This document shows, in pieces, positions 1 through 12,055 of a stretch of 64,000 nt of DNA. Source of the DNA: Urechis unicinctus (Eukaryota; Annelida; Polychaeta; Xenopneusta; Urechidae). How positions within the stretch are numbered: the stretch's first letter is position 1; each line of letters begins with the position of its first letter. The position numbers and the translations under genes were made by a program. The notes beneath the pieces were generated by a model. It saw only the letters and a program-made list of their open reading frames with translations. It was not told the origin of the DNA and did not search any database. Location of the stretch: contig JAXDRA010000251.1 in assembly GCA_034190875.2 (NCBI GenBank), positions 53,501-117,500 of the forward strand, given 5' to 3'.

Positions 1-50
1 CACAACACCAACAGCAAGCCTTCCATCAATTAGGAAATCTGAATTCGACG

Positions 51-308
<258 letters not shown>

Positions 309-1400
309 ACAAGTCCGACCATATTGGTACAATTCACCGACCATTTTGGCTTATACTTACATTTTGGTCGATGATCATGGGGCCAAAATAGTCACCGTCC
401 TCTCTTAGGGTTACACAAATGCGCTTCCCCATCAAATCGTAACTTTATTTGCTACTACTCCGCCTAAGGTTGGAATCTTATTATTCGGGGTAACTATCCA
501 CTTTTTCTTGAAGTTAACTGCCTTTGCCTGAATTTACATTTTGGCCCCAACGACCATTTTGGCCATGTTGAATAATCGGTCATTATATGGCTTTGTTCGA
601 TGTATATTTGCTTCAAACTTAGATCCATGATTTGTGTGACTTTTAACTTCAATGAACAATTCTTTGTTTTAAATTATCGCTTGAAATGAAAAACATACAA
701 ATTTTGAATGAATATATAATCAGCAGTTCTACGAATAACGGGCGGCACATGCTCAAATATCCTAACGGACGGATATAAAAAAAATTGCGATTTTACTGGG
801 ACAAATCCGGAGTTGTAACTCATTTTTGGTGTTTTTTCTTAATATATATCCGTCTGATAATGTTTTATTTAGATAAATAAGAACAAATGTGGCACTTAAG
901 CTGGGAATTCGAGACGCAGATCAGCATTTAAAACGTTTGGAGAATCTCACTGAAATGAGATACCGGTTCTCTCGATCTATGATGTGCAAAGTTTCAAGTA
1001 ATAAATGAAATCATATCGTATCAACGGACTGTTTTTTTCCAGGGATTAATTATTAAGATTGTTTTGTGTTATCAGTTTGCTCATGTTGTAAAATCCAATT
1101 GTCCCCACTAACGCACCGCGGGCTCAAGCTGAAGGTATATTTTAGGATTGTAACTATTTCAGCTTTCCATACCGCGTGGAATTTCCGGTACACAAGCGAA
1201 CATAAACAAAGGCGATCGTACATTTTACACGCTCTGTTTCCATGTGATTCTCGCTCGGTCAGTATGATTTCAACGTTTATAGATTGAATATCATTCATGT
1301 GAAAATAAACGTTATTGTTGCGGAAAGAAATGTCATGTATACTACGACAAATTATGAAATACCCGTAGTTTAAACTTAAAGTGGTTAGCGAGCTTCACCG
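309..1400 (+). repeat. Left end of ~9-kb repeat unit, copy A
   Basis: This stretch aligns almost base for base with 17,526-18,640, including the shared run ending gtggttagcgagcttcacc, after which copy A diverges. It begins right after a (TA)n tract and has several CCATTTTGG-type motifs within its first 250 bases (for example ccgaccatattggtaca and ccgaccattttggc). I see no gene. The two opposed small open frames near 1,053-1,298 are in the repeated, non-coding part and recur broken in the other copies. Confidence 0.85.
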
Positions 1401-2640
1401 TAGCTCTTTCGAACTAAGTACGGGAGCATGCAACCCTCTTAGTTCTTGCGTCCAACGATAATTCCCGACGTAAGTCAACGGAATTATCAAGAGTTCCGCT
1501 GCTTTACCTAGTTTTAGCTAATAAAATCAACTCACCAAACATTTATAGGACCAGAAGCTGAATTTCAGCAACAACAGTATCCTGTGAATAAGTATTTAGG
1601 CCTAAAACACACAAACGGTAATATCTGAGCCCGACTTGGCAACATGGCGGCGAGGTTCCGGACATCAACACCAGCACACACCAACTGGAACATAGGCGAG
1701 TTATTTCCAGACACTGGAGCAAGATGCAGGCGACATCGACAATATGAAGCACTATCGACATTACATTGGATCCGAATCAGAGTTACTGAATCATGAGGGA
1801 ATACAGATATGGATTAAACATTTTTAGTATAGTCTGAAAATTATTTTGCAGATGAAAAATTACTAAGCTGGGTTTTATTCTTTGGTATTAACCAACATCT
1901 TTGTCGATGCAAACTTCATATTACTTCAATAATAGTCAACAAGGCACCCCTGTGTCTTGTGTGTTTTAGTTTTCATCAATCGGCTGCTGTTAGGCTACTG
2001 AAAGTATTACAACTTAAAGGTATATTGTAATATCTCACAAATCACTGATATACGGTGAAATATACATGGTTGCGCTCACCTGAGCACCGATGGTTGGTAA
2101 CTGATCATTCTAACAGGAAGGGATGTGCCATGTATATATGTGTACCTGGCACAGAAAACTCTTCTCAATATTGGTGACGAAGTTATTTATTTGATATTTC
2201 TTTGTTACTATTCACTACGCAATCCGCAGTACGTATATATACTTTCAGCCATATCGCCAACATATTAAAAAATCAAACGCAGACTGATAGGCCAGATAGT
2301 GTGCATAAATTAAAAGAACATTCGACATTATTACACACACATCTCCTGAAATATAATAATTATTCTTATAGACTGAAATGCTCTATGGGACAAGAAACTT
2401 AACTAGAAACAGACCCCACTAATTCTATGTAGATTATATGTAGCAACTATATGTGCTTAATGGCGCATGTAGTTATCATGTTGTTGTTGATTCTAATAAA
2501 AGTCGTTTTCATGTAGTGCTCATTGTCATCTTATGTAAAAGAATCGAACCTAACTGCGTCAAACGGCTATACTAAATGGCTAATACTAAATTCCCTCCGA
2601 CCTATCCGTCAAATTTCACCACTATTAGTTATTAGTTATT
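1401..2640. other. Non-coding stretch between unit A left end and helicase gene
   Basis: This sequence departs from the unit at about 1,400 and is not matched elsewhere in the window. It may hold the left end and promoter of the helicase/DUF6589 element. No terminal inverted repeat against the 10,600-10,680 side was visible by eye. No gene is seen; the open frames at 1,543-1,761 and 2,202-2,402 have no recognisable content. Confidence 0.5.
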
Positions 2641-2652
2641 CGACATTTCGAC

Positions 2653-4827
2653 ATGGACTTCAACACGGCAGTGCAGTCAGTCCGTAACGAGCTTGGGCTG
2701 CGCTATGTTTTTAGACCCGAACAAGTTCGCTGTCTTCAACACATATGCGAAGGAAAGAACGTATTCGTTAGTCTGCCGACTGGTTACGGGAAAAGCGACA
2801 ACTTCGCTTTGGCTCCCCTCATTCTAGATAAGGTAGAGATATTTTCCCCAAATTAAAATATATACTTAAATTCCAATATTTAATATTTATGTGCTACAAA
2901 CTACTTTTTTTTAATATGCTTTATGAAAACTGTTTTCAAATAAGCCAATACGATATTAAATATAAACATTACAAATCAGACCGTGAACCAACAACCCAAT
3001 TTTTTAACTCTGTGACAGATGAAACCAAGCTAACGCAGGCACGTTAGCCTTGTCGTCATGCCTCTAAGAAGCCAGATACAAGATCAAATAAGTCGATGGA
3101 GTAATGTAGGTGTTAGCTGTGCTGCCATCATGGATAGTGTCACCATCACACCTGAGACGATGGAAGATATGTATTGCAGAACAGACCAACAAGCTGTGAC
3201 AGCTGTAATATTCTTGCAAAATACAGATGAAACCAAGCCAACGCAGGCACGTTAGCCTTGTCGTCATGCCTCTAAGAAGCCAGATACAAGATCAAATAAG
3301 TCGATGGAGTAATGTAGGTGTTAGCTGTGCTGCCATCATGGATAGTGTCACCATCACACCTGAGACGATGGAAGATATGTATTGCAGAACAGACCAACAA
3401 GCTGTGACAGCTGTAATATTCTTGCAAAATAAGTATGGATAAAATAATACACTTTTTTAATACTTAAAAGTTATTTTTCAGGAATCAACCAAAGGCACTT
3501 TAGTCTTCTCCTCGCTACCCCAGAGGCCATCTTCCATCCCAAGTGGCGACGTGTTCTTGGGAATATGCGTAAATCCATCTGTGTCCTGGCGCTGGATGAG
3601 GCTCATTGCTGGATCGAATGGTGAGACATAGATCTACCGTGGTCAAAACATCAAACCTAGAAGAGAGCACAAGCCATAAAAATCTTAAACCTTATATTAC
3701 AACAGCATTAATTTTAAATGACTGCATGTTGGGAAAGTCTCACCAAACAGGTACATATGTTCCAGGGGGGACTCCTTCAGACCCAAATACCAAGAGGTGG
3801 CGCAGCTGAGGAGTGTGCTGTCATCGGTCCCGGTTGCAATGGTAACAGCCACGGTAACCGGTGCCATGACGACACAAATAGTTAGCCTCCTCTGTATCAC
3901 AGATTATGTGCACGAATCCACTGTGCCCAACCGGTACGCAAACCTATAATCTATGTTGTGATAGCGGATCAAGTGTTAGTTGGTTGACTGCAAATAAGAT
4001 CGAAAATTTGGCGTTCTCTACGCTAGTTATGAATTCATAAGTAAGAGCTAATTAGTAACCATTCTTTACCTGTGCAGGAGCAACATACACCTTGCCATCC
4101 ACCATGGCCAAGCCAAACCAACCACTCACCTACGGTGGATTGTAGACGGATTGCGGGAGCGGGGGAGCAAGGCCCCGAAAATTCTCATTTTTGTCAGGTA
4201 ATCCACGCGGATATAGCCGCGATGAATGATTGAACACCACTTATTATGTAATATAATTTTATATACAGCTAACCCGCTGCGACAATATTGTTCAAATAGA
4301 CATTTGTGTGTGCAGGAGCATAGACATGTGCTGGTCACTGACAGAGTTTTTCTTTCAGGAGCTGCGCCCTTCATTCTGGGAATGTCCGAACTCCCCTGAA
4401 AATCGACTCGTGGAAAATTATCATTCCCGGGTCGACCCAGTGGCCCAAGTGACAGTGCCACAACGTTTTGCGCTGCCGGACACCTAGGTCCGGTGCCTAG
4501 TTTCAACTATTGCCTTTGGGATAGGCGCTCAGATCCCAGACATAGACTTTGTGGTCAATTGGGGGCCCTCAGAAGATATGCTGATGTACTGGCAGGAAGT
4601 CGGGGCCGTGCGCGAGAGACAGCCGGCCCGGTAAGGCACATCTGTACCTGCCTGCTTATTCCACCGCCAAAACGGATGAAGCAATGCTCAGCTTCCTTGC
4701 CAGTACAACCTGCCTACGAAAGACTATCCTTCGTACGCTGAAGGTGGGCACTGTCACTGACAGCGACTTTGACAGATGTTGTGGCGGTGCCGGTTGTTGT
4801 AGTATTTGTGATGCTAAATTGAATTAA
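2653..4827 (+). pseudogene. RecQ-like superfamily 2 DNA helicase, six exons, nearly intact
   Basis: Reads as a RecQ-type 3'-5' DNA helicase. Exons that join in phase: 2,653-2,832, 3,227-3,432, 3,495-3,620, 3,766-3,933, 4,078-4,197, 4,316-4,827. Visible motifs in order: FRPEQ (motif 0, residues ~20-24), LPTGYGKS (Walker A, residues 41-48), SLVVMPLRSQ (Ia), LLATPEA, DEAHCWIEWGDSFRP (II), VTATVT (III), ILIFVRS (IV), STIAFGIGAQIPDIDFV (V), MYWQEVG (VI), then a C-terminal Cys pair (CCSIC) as in the RecQ zinc region. The start is the ATG 20 residues before motif 0. Two lesions: an in-frame TAG at 4,485-4,487 just before motif V, and a one-base shift near 4,602 inside motif VI. The total of ~435 aa fits a helicase core without an HRDC domain. 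The gene converges on the DUF6589-like gene, which suggests it is a transposon gene rather than a host RecQ. Confidence 0.85.
3018..3433 (+). repeat. 208-bp tandem duplication of helicase exon 2
   Basis: Two near-identical 208-bp copies (3,018-3,225 and 3,226-3,433) each hold the acceptor and the motif Ia exon. The first copy reads AAGCTAA where the second reads AAGCCAA, so copy 1 has an early stop and copy 2 is open. Copy 2 joins exon 1 in phase. Because 208 is not a multiple of three, using both copies would shift the frame. Confidence 0.9.
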
Positions 4828-6174
4828 TAAATTTGTTGTTGCTCAAATGTCAAACCATTTTATTTTCTACTAATGTAAAAATTGTATAAGGGTTGATTGG
4901 GAGTACTAGACCATTAGTGCACAGAAGGCACGTGATGTCTTGCAAGCGAGCTATGTCCTGACACACCAAACTAACTTCCACCAGGAGTCGAAACTTGATT
5001 ACCTGCCCGCAGGCAGGTGTGTTAGCCAGTTACACATAGCTAGTTACACAATGGAAGTCGGGGGTTTGGGGTTGTGTCGAAAACATGGGGAATGGGAACA
5101 AATTAGTAAGTCCTTCGGACAAAAGGCTGCGGTCAACAGGGACATTCACTAAGCTGGTAGGATCTTGAAAAAGACACCCGACACTTTAACAGTGATGAAA
5201 CGATGAGACCCAACCAGGGTGGCATTCTCCCTGGGTCTTACCCAGCTGCAACCAGCAAGGGAGCATACATTTATCTTTTAGGATATGATGGTCATCATTT
5301 CATCAAGTGACCCAGTGAAGCCTTCATCATCATCTTACATACAAATAAAGTCAAATGAGTTCAGTTAAGTTTAATTATGTTATTACATGGTACATCCTCA
5401 TTCAGTCAGTCTTTATGATGCCAACAATCCCAACCCAAACTTAGTTTATACCCAAATGGCGTGCCCATGGATTGCCATATCTTGGGTTGGCAGAGCTTGT
5501 CAAACAAGGATACCTCCCTAATGACAATACATGTACTACTATTCAATAATGAATCAAGCAATGTGATTAAAAAGGCCCATTACATGCAATGAACTACCAT
5601 ATCCTGGGTTGGCAGAGCTTGTGGAAGAAGGGTACTTCCCTAATGACAGTTCATGTACCACACAATCAATATAAGTACCCATTATATTAATGGCAACAAA
5701 ACCCAAAAAGTACATGTAAAGAGATAATATTCTATTCTGCTCCAAGTAACAATATCACCAAAATTTATATAGTGCTAATTGATGCAGATGTAACCATGCA
5801 TCCTAATGAACTCAATATAAACAGTTGTTTGTATGTAATTGATCATCAAATACAGTACTGTACATATCAGAAATATAGACAATTTTTTTAACTGTATCTT
5901 AAATACCATCTGTAAAAAATAAACCGTGAAGTACCACAATTTGAGGCCAACACTTAAATAACACAATGGCATACGCAAATGCAACAAAACTGCCCTACAT
6001 CGGTGACATACTGGAACAGTGAGTCACATTAAAATTATAGTCCCGAACATGAGGGCAAAAATATTAACAGGCAGAATATCATGGCATGGTAGGAAATATT
6101 GTTCCAACACCACACAAACTCAAGATTGCTGAAGTTTTAATCATTCAATGTGCGATAATTGTCCATCTGTAGAC
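4828..6174. other. Convergent 3' intergenic region with a 122-bp repeat pair
   Basis: This lies between the 3' ends of the helicase and the DUF6589-like gene. A pair of repeats spaced 122 bp (about 5,455-5,545 and 5,577-5,667) shares ccatatcytgggttggcagagcttg and an open frame reading LPYPGLAELVEEGYFPND in the second copy. No gene could be assigned. The small open frames at 5,554-5,745 and 5,775-5,987 lack recognisable content. Confidence 0.5.
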
Positions 6175-7108
6175 TCAGTCTTTCACCCAAGCGTACAGGA
6201 TTGCGCATCCGGTCTTGTGACTCCAAGGGGGGCAATAATCAAACAGAGCGTCCTCCTTGTACTCCAGGAGGAAACTGGTCACATCCTCTCTGTATTTGGG
6301 TGTTGTTTTTCGAAGCTGGTCTTCGGCTGGACACATCTGGAAGAGCCGCTCCAGTTCCCGCTTGAATGGCCCAATCATCTGGCTACATCTTTGTATTTGG
6401 GTAGGAGTGTAGCGTCCATGACAATGTCTGATCATATCTGCACAGTTAACAATATGCATAGCATGATATTGTAATATTGAGATAATATACATCCCATATA
6501 ATGAATGCGTGCTAATTTAGCACAAGCAAGGGATCATTCTTGAGCATTCACCTTTGTATTCATTATTTAAGAATTCGTTCATTAGGTCCAGACCAATATT
6601 GCCAGATTTCCTCCCTCCACTATTTACTGTCCGATTCCAGATCATTTCGTGCGCTACAGCTGGATGGAGAAATCCACCTGTATCTGTAACATAACCAGCA
6701 TGTCATTGAGGCCCAATCAGTAGAAGATAAACGAATTAATCAACACTAACAAACTAAAGTACAGCAACTTACATGCCAGGAAAGTGTGGCTGATACCTAA
6801 GTACCGAGGATGGTTGGACTCCCAGAACTGTGCCATGTCAAGGCGCCAGTACTTCAACATCCTCTCCCCGTCCCCCTCACGCACTGCATTGCGACGTACA
6901 GCAAGGTTGAGGCCTTTCCAAAGCAAGGCCAGACTGTGTTCCAGGACACCATCATCTTGCTGCTCGGCCAGGGCACACTGATCGCTGCAGCACCAGTGCT
7001 CTGTAACAACCATAAATATTAGACATTTTACCCATATCCTCATTTTCTGTTTCCAAGAATCTGGTTCCTTAGGTTATGCTCCAAACACTACCTAATCATC
7101 TTACTCAC

Positions 7109-7410
7109 CAGGAAGTTCATCTGCATTCTCTTTGCCCAGACATGATGGGTGGTACCACTCGTAGCGCTGACAGTCCTGTTTTTTGAAACATTGCACCATG
7201 CTTCTGTCCAAAGAAAGTCGACTCTTGCAAGAGCAGAAGATGTAGCCATCTGCATCACAGCAGGCAGGGCTGCAATACCAGTTCTCATCCAGGGGAGGCG
7301 CCTCATCAAGTGGAGGTTCCAAACACGAAAGATGGAACCATTCATGCTGGCAAGTGGAGTTACAGCACTGTATGAGAGTATCATCCTTTGCTGTAACACA
7401 TGGAACAATG
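7109..7410 (-). pseudogene. PHD-finger exon of the DUF6589-like gene
   Basis: One exon spans most of two cysteine-rich modules. The first shows TLIQCCNSTCQHEWFHLSCL followed by NWYCSPAC. The second shows FCSCKSR, MVQCFKKQDC, YEWYHPSCLG and is completed in the next exon by HWCCSDQCA. The spacing of Cys and the WYH/WFH pair are typical of PHD fingers, which bind histone tails. The reading frame from the previous exon does not join cleanly, so the gene is damaged here. In context the fingers may have helped target chromatin (inference). Confidence 0.7.
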
Positions 7411-9007
7411 CTGTGGCCAAAAACAATTACGTTTCAATCACAGATGAGATTTGCAAGAGTTAACAGTCATTTTTACTTGCAGCTTTTCACTACATCAAGT
7501 AACAATGAAATTAGAAACCTCTGTTGCTCCCACATTCTTACCAGCATGACAGTGGCACTATGGGTAAGGGTCTGTGGTGGAAAAGTCTGCCATGATGCGG
7601 TGTGTCCGGTACATTTCGCCTGCCATGTGAATGTCCTCCTTCGAGGGTTGTTGCCACACACGATCCACTATACTCATAGCCAACCGGTCGAGGTAGGAGT
7701 CCTGCTTGGCCAACTCTTCCGGAAAATCATCTGGAATGCTGTCAGGGTCGTCGATGCCCAAAAATTTCATGGCCAGCAGCACTGTCATACCCTCAGTGGC
7801 GAACTGTCACAATTCAAACCATAATTGTGAATGTTCCATATATTTCAAAATGAAATGGGCATTCTGACACTGTTATGAAATTATCCCGAACTATGTTGTG
7901 GATCATCTAGCCATAAGGAGGACCCAGACATGCTGGAAGTTGCTCAAAACCTGAGCTCGAGCAGACTTGTGTCCGAACATTTCCTTGATGTTGTACAAAG
8001 TGCCACGATCCACACGACTCTTTTGAAAGAAAAAGGTGTCCATGATATCCTGCAAACAGTCGGTAATGGTAATATACAAGTTTTACGTCACTTTTAACAA
8101 CGAGGTGATATGGCGACGACAATTGATGAAGATGATTGTGATGATGGGACAAATCCCCTTAATTGCAAACGCCCACTTGACGGAAATCTTTTACTCATGA
8201 GCTACTGGGTCAGCTGCATCCCCTTTAAGAGATGGGACCGCTTTGCAAACAGCTAACTGTAAACTTATGGGAGATGAGCAATTGTGACCAACCAGCATAA
8301 GTAGTCCCTCTTTGTGGAATTCTTGAGGTGTTTCCAACAAGGCACGGAATGAGTGGCTTGGTGAAGAGGACAAGACTCTTCCCCGCTTGGCCTTGATAGT
8401 GGTGTCAACGGTTCCACCATCTCCATGGCAAGGAACTGGCAAAGCCCTATTTCCTACCACTGGGGCATACATGATCAGATTGTCCAGAACATCAATCGTT
8501 TCAGTTGTCGACAACGGATTGCCCTGGATGACACCTAGACTAATGATATCAGATTTCTGGATCATGTCATCTGAATAGGCATGAGACGTTGTCCAGGGTA
8601 TTTGCTTCTTGCTTCTGGCAAAGGTGGCAAGGTGAAGGACGAGGGTACGCTTCACAGCTATCACAGGATCAGCCCTCTGAACTGCGAAATCTGATTCCTG
8701 TGGCAGAACCACGGCAATGACCATCTCGGCTGAAGGTGTACCTGTTGATAAGGAGGCAACGACAGATGGAGCAGCACGGACTCTGTGACTTGTGGCGTAG
8801 GCCAAGGAACTAATGATGAAATCAGAGTGGACGCCTTTTTGCTGATGCCTCCGGTGAGCCTTAAACTGGACATCATCAAAGCAAAGGCTGTACTCGGCTG
8901 GTGCAGGTGCTGGACCATAGCTGAGCCGTCTCTGAGTCTTGCTTCCATAGCTTGCCTGTAGTAACATTAAAGAAATGGAGCACATAATTTCTGACCTATT
9001 AGTAGGG

Positions 9008-9123
9008 TATAGATATATATATATATATATAGAGATATATATATATAGAGATATATATATATATATAGATATAGATATATATATATAGATATATATATAT
9101 ATATATAGAATATATATATATAT

Positions 9124-9161
<38 letters not shown>

Positions 9162-9201
9162 ATATATATATCTCTCTCTATTATATATATATATATATAT
9201 A

Positions 9202-9249
<48 letters not shown>
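9008..9249. repeat. (TA)n/(TAGA)n microsatellite inside an intron
   Basis: An interrupted TA tract with GATA and TCTC variants lies between exons 2 and 3 of the DUF6589-like gene. The Ile-Tyr open frame across it is spurious. Confidence 0.95.
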
Positions 9250-9254
<5 letters not shown>

Positions 9255-10681
9255 GTAAACTTCCCCCCCCCACCCAGCCAGCATGTGTTAAGTACACTCA
9301 CAGCAGCTTTACATAAATGTTATAAAGTACTCTGCCTCCTCACCAAACCAAAGTCCACCCCTCTAGGAGCTGCGAAAGAGCCATATCCCTCACGACTCTA
9401 TGGTTTGCAATATATTCCCCTTTATGAAGCATGAGGGGGGAAAGCTAGAGCAAGGCGAGTAGTTACAATGGCATACATACCTCTGCATCTAGTCTCCAGC
9501 TCACTACCTTCTGATCATATCCGGCCCTGATGCTCTCGATGTGATTACGTGCGGCATCCACACCTTGTGAAAGTTCAGGCTGCGGACAATGGTATGAGAT
9601 ACCCCTTGCAGCCAAAAGTCAATGCTCAGTATCGCTTGTATGAAGCTATACTGCCTGGGATTTCTGCTGAAGAATATTATCCCCAACAACAAACTCAGCC
9701 GAGCATCCCGTTTGTTGAGAGCCTCACTGGCTGTGAGGAACCTGTACATGGAAAAATCATAAAATAAATTCAAACTTGCCTTCTTTCCTAAGAAACAAGG
9801 CCATTGTTATTTTTCTAGTTTATTAAGCACCTTTTATTTAACTAAAAATTTAAATATGACTTAATTACGAGGTGAAATGATACTTGCCTTCTTTCCTTTT
9901 GGGGACCCTTTGTGACCTGTCTGGCCAGAATTTTGGTTGAAGGCATACCACTTCCAAAACTCTTACCAGAAAAGGCAGGGTCTGGCTTGCTTCCTGGATA
10001 GCCTTCCATGAAAAAGTCTCCAGTCACTCTTTGGTGACGGGAGACTTTAGTGATGAAATTGGGCTGGTCCCCTTGGACTTGGACCGCGCCATCTCGCCCC
10101 TAACTTCCTGCACTGCTACTGTGTGCAGAGCAGCCTTTGCAGCTGTCGAGCTTGATATGAGGGCCCTGAATGCCCTGACATACTGACTAGCGTCAATATA
10201 TGCTTTAGCTCGCTCCTTAAAGGAAACTTCAGATATCGTTGCTTCCACTGTTTCGGATGTCGATTCAGATGCGGTACCTTCAGTTGACGAAGGGCAAGAC
10301 TCAAGAGATGCCCGCTTTGAGGGTGGAGCTTTTGTTGGGGTGCTGTCAGGCACCAATCTCTTGACTCGCTTTGGGGTGTGGGTTGGCCAGGTACGTTTTC
10401 CTGTCCTCTTCTTCCAAATAGTTCTCAAGGTAAGGTCTTTCTTACACAACTCACACACACGATGTTTGGCTGGGGTGTGTAAGTGAGGAAAAGCCTTCCG
10501 CGCCGTGTATGGGGAAGACAAGGACAGAACCTTGAACTTACTGTAAGTTCCTGGGGGCCACTCTTCTCCACAATTAGCGCAGCATGACATTGCGAGATCT
10601 AAAAAAACCACAAACAACAGACCACCATGTAACACATTGACAAGCGTTAGATGGATATTATCTCTATATCTCTGGATATTA

Positions 10682-11394
10682 TACTGTGGCTTCTCCAATA
10701 TTGTGGCTTCATCAACATTGTGGCTTCACTAAAACTGTGGCTTCTCCAATACTGCGGCTTCACCAGAGTTGTGGCTTCATCAGTGTTATGGCTTCATCAA
10801 TATTTTGGCTTCACCATTGTTGTGGCTTCACCAGTGTTGTGGCTTTACCAATATTGTGGCTTCACAAATATTGTGGCTTAACAAATACTGTGGCATCACC
10901 AATGTTGTGGCTTTACCAGTGTTGTTTTTACCAATGTTGTGGCTTTACAAATAATGGGGCTTCAACAATATTGTGGTTTCATCAGTGTTATGGCTTCATC
11001 AATATTTTGGGTTCACCAATGTTGTGGCTTCACAAGTGTTGCGGCTTTACCAATATTGTGGCTTCACCAATACTATGCCTTGGCTAATGTTGTGGCTTCA
11101 CCACTATTGCGGCTTCACCACTATTGTGGCTTCTCCATTATTTTGACTTCGTCAATATTGTGGCTTCACCAATACTGCGGCTTCACCAATATTGTGGCTT
11201 CATGAATATTTTGGCTCACCAATTTTGTGGCATCACCAGTGTTGTGGCTTCACCAATATTGTGGCTTAACCAATTTTGCGGCTTCACCAATGTTGTGGCT
11301 TCGCCAATGTTGTGGCTTCATCAATGTTGTGGCTTCATTAATGTTTTGGCTTCACTACTGTTGTGGCTTCACTAATGTTTTGGCCTCTCTTTTG
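10682..11394 (+). repeat. 17-bp minisatellite, array A
   Basis: About 42 head-to-tail copies of gtggcttcaccaatatt with frequent CACC/CATC and ATATT/ATGTT/ATACT variation. Arrays B and C carry the same unit. Because 17 is not a multiple of three, every frame is open and yields the same 17-residue repeat (LWLHQYCGFTNIVASPI-like). The long open frames over the array are therefore artefacts and no protein is proposed. The left border of the array abuts foreign DNA in this unit. Confidence 0.97.
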
Positions 11395-11744
11395 TTTTAT
11401 ATCCCGTTGAGATATATCAATCACTGGGGCTTAAAAAGACAAGTTATGTCTAATTGTCATAAACCATCAGAATGACAAAATTGACCAAAACAATGAGTAT
11501 TATCTGTATATGTGGTGTGAGTATGACCACATCAGTCGGTTTAAGCAGAAGTTTGTTATCAGAGTTTCTGTTTACCCAGTTACTGGGTAAACAGAACCTC
11601 TGATTACTGGGCCAGTATGACTGTTAAGCTCTACCTGGTCCTGATTGATAGTCCTGCATGTATAATGTACGCACCTGTGTATAGTGTCACATTGTTGTAC
11701 AATTAATCTGCTTTGTATTTATCTGCAATTCATATCACCTCCTC
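11395..11744 (+). repeat. Unit segment between minisatellite and 36-bp repeat, copy A
   Basis: Non-coding. It aligns with 23,167-23,494 and 41,476-41,809. A short inverted motif, gaggttctgtttacccagt and its partner actgggtaaacagaacctc, sits at about 11,560-11,600 in this copy only. I see no gene. Confidence 0.8.
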
Positions 11745-11998
11745 ATCACCAGCCCAGCATGACACAGGCCTGGGATTATCTTTATTACCAGCCCGTCGTG
11801 ACACTGATCTGGGGTTCTCATCACCAGCCCAGTATGTCACTGATCTGGGGTACTTATCACCAACCTATCGTGACACTGACCTTGGGTTCTTATCACCAGC
11901 CCAATATATCACTGACCTAGGGTTCTGATCAACTACTAATCGTGACACTTACTTGGGGTTCTTATCACCAGCCCAGTATGTTACTGACCTAGGGTTCG
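11745..11998 (+). repeat. 36-bp tandem repeat, copy A (about 7 units)
   Basis: Units begin ccagcccagtatgtcactga and end with ctggggttcttatca. Two variants (cccagtatgtcac and cccatcgtgacac) tend to alternate, giving a 72-bp higher order. Being a multiple of three, the repeat yields long open frames (HQPSMSLTWGSY-like), which I judge spurious because they stop at the array edges. Confidence 0.93.
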
Positions 11999-12055
11999 CC
12001 TAACATGTCATCTTTTTTGTTTTAAGGCGTAGAATTTCTTGAGGCCGGTTTACAT

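Larger units (their letters stand above)
6175..10590 (-). pseudogene. DUF6589-like transposon protein with two PHD-like fingers, nine exons
   Basis: Exons on the minus strand, 5' to 3': 10,590-9,967, 9,722-9,481, 8,955-8,293, 8,049-~7,910, 7,803-7,542, 7,410-7,109, 7,000-6,773, 6,683-6,552, 6,437-6,175; most have clear GT/AG borders. Exon 1 begins MSCCANCGEEW and has a second Cys pair (CELC), like a small zinc module. Exon 3 holds the diagnostic core: CFDDVQ, LPVPCHGDG and ETPQEFHKEGLL; exon 4 has RGTLYNIKEMFG. Exons 6-7 hold PHD-like patterns (CQHEWFHLSCLEPP, then CQRYEWYHPSCLG ending HWCCSDQCA). Exons 7-9 carry LLWKGL, REGDG, HPRYLG and MIWNRTVNSGG. These patterns match, from memory, animal DUF6589 proteins; the Asp of CHGD may be catalytic (inference). 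Lesions: in-frame TGA at 10,024-10,026, a shift near 9,575, an in-frame TAG at 7,558-7,560, and a missing donor after exon 4. Likely the Academ-type transposase partner of the helicase. Confidence 0.7.

Noticed and set aside
3061..3267. Minus-strand open frame in the helicase exon duplication
   Set aside because: Opposite-strand shadow; the plus strand carries helicase motif Ia and joins neighbouring exons in phase.
8387..8578. Plus-strand open frame inside DUF6589 exon 3
   Set aside because: Opposite-strand shadow of the exon with CHGDG and QEFHKEG motifs.
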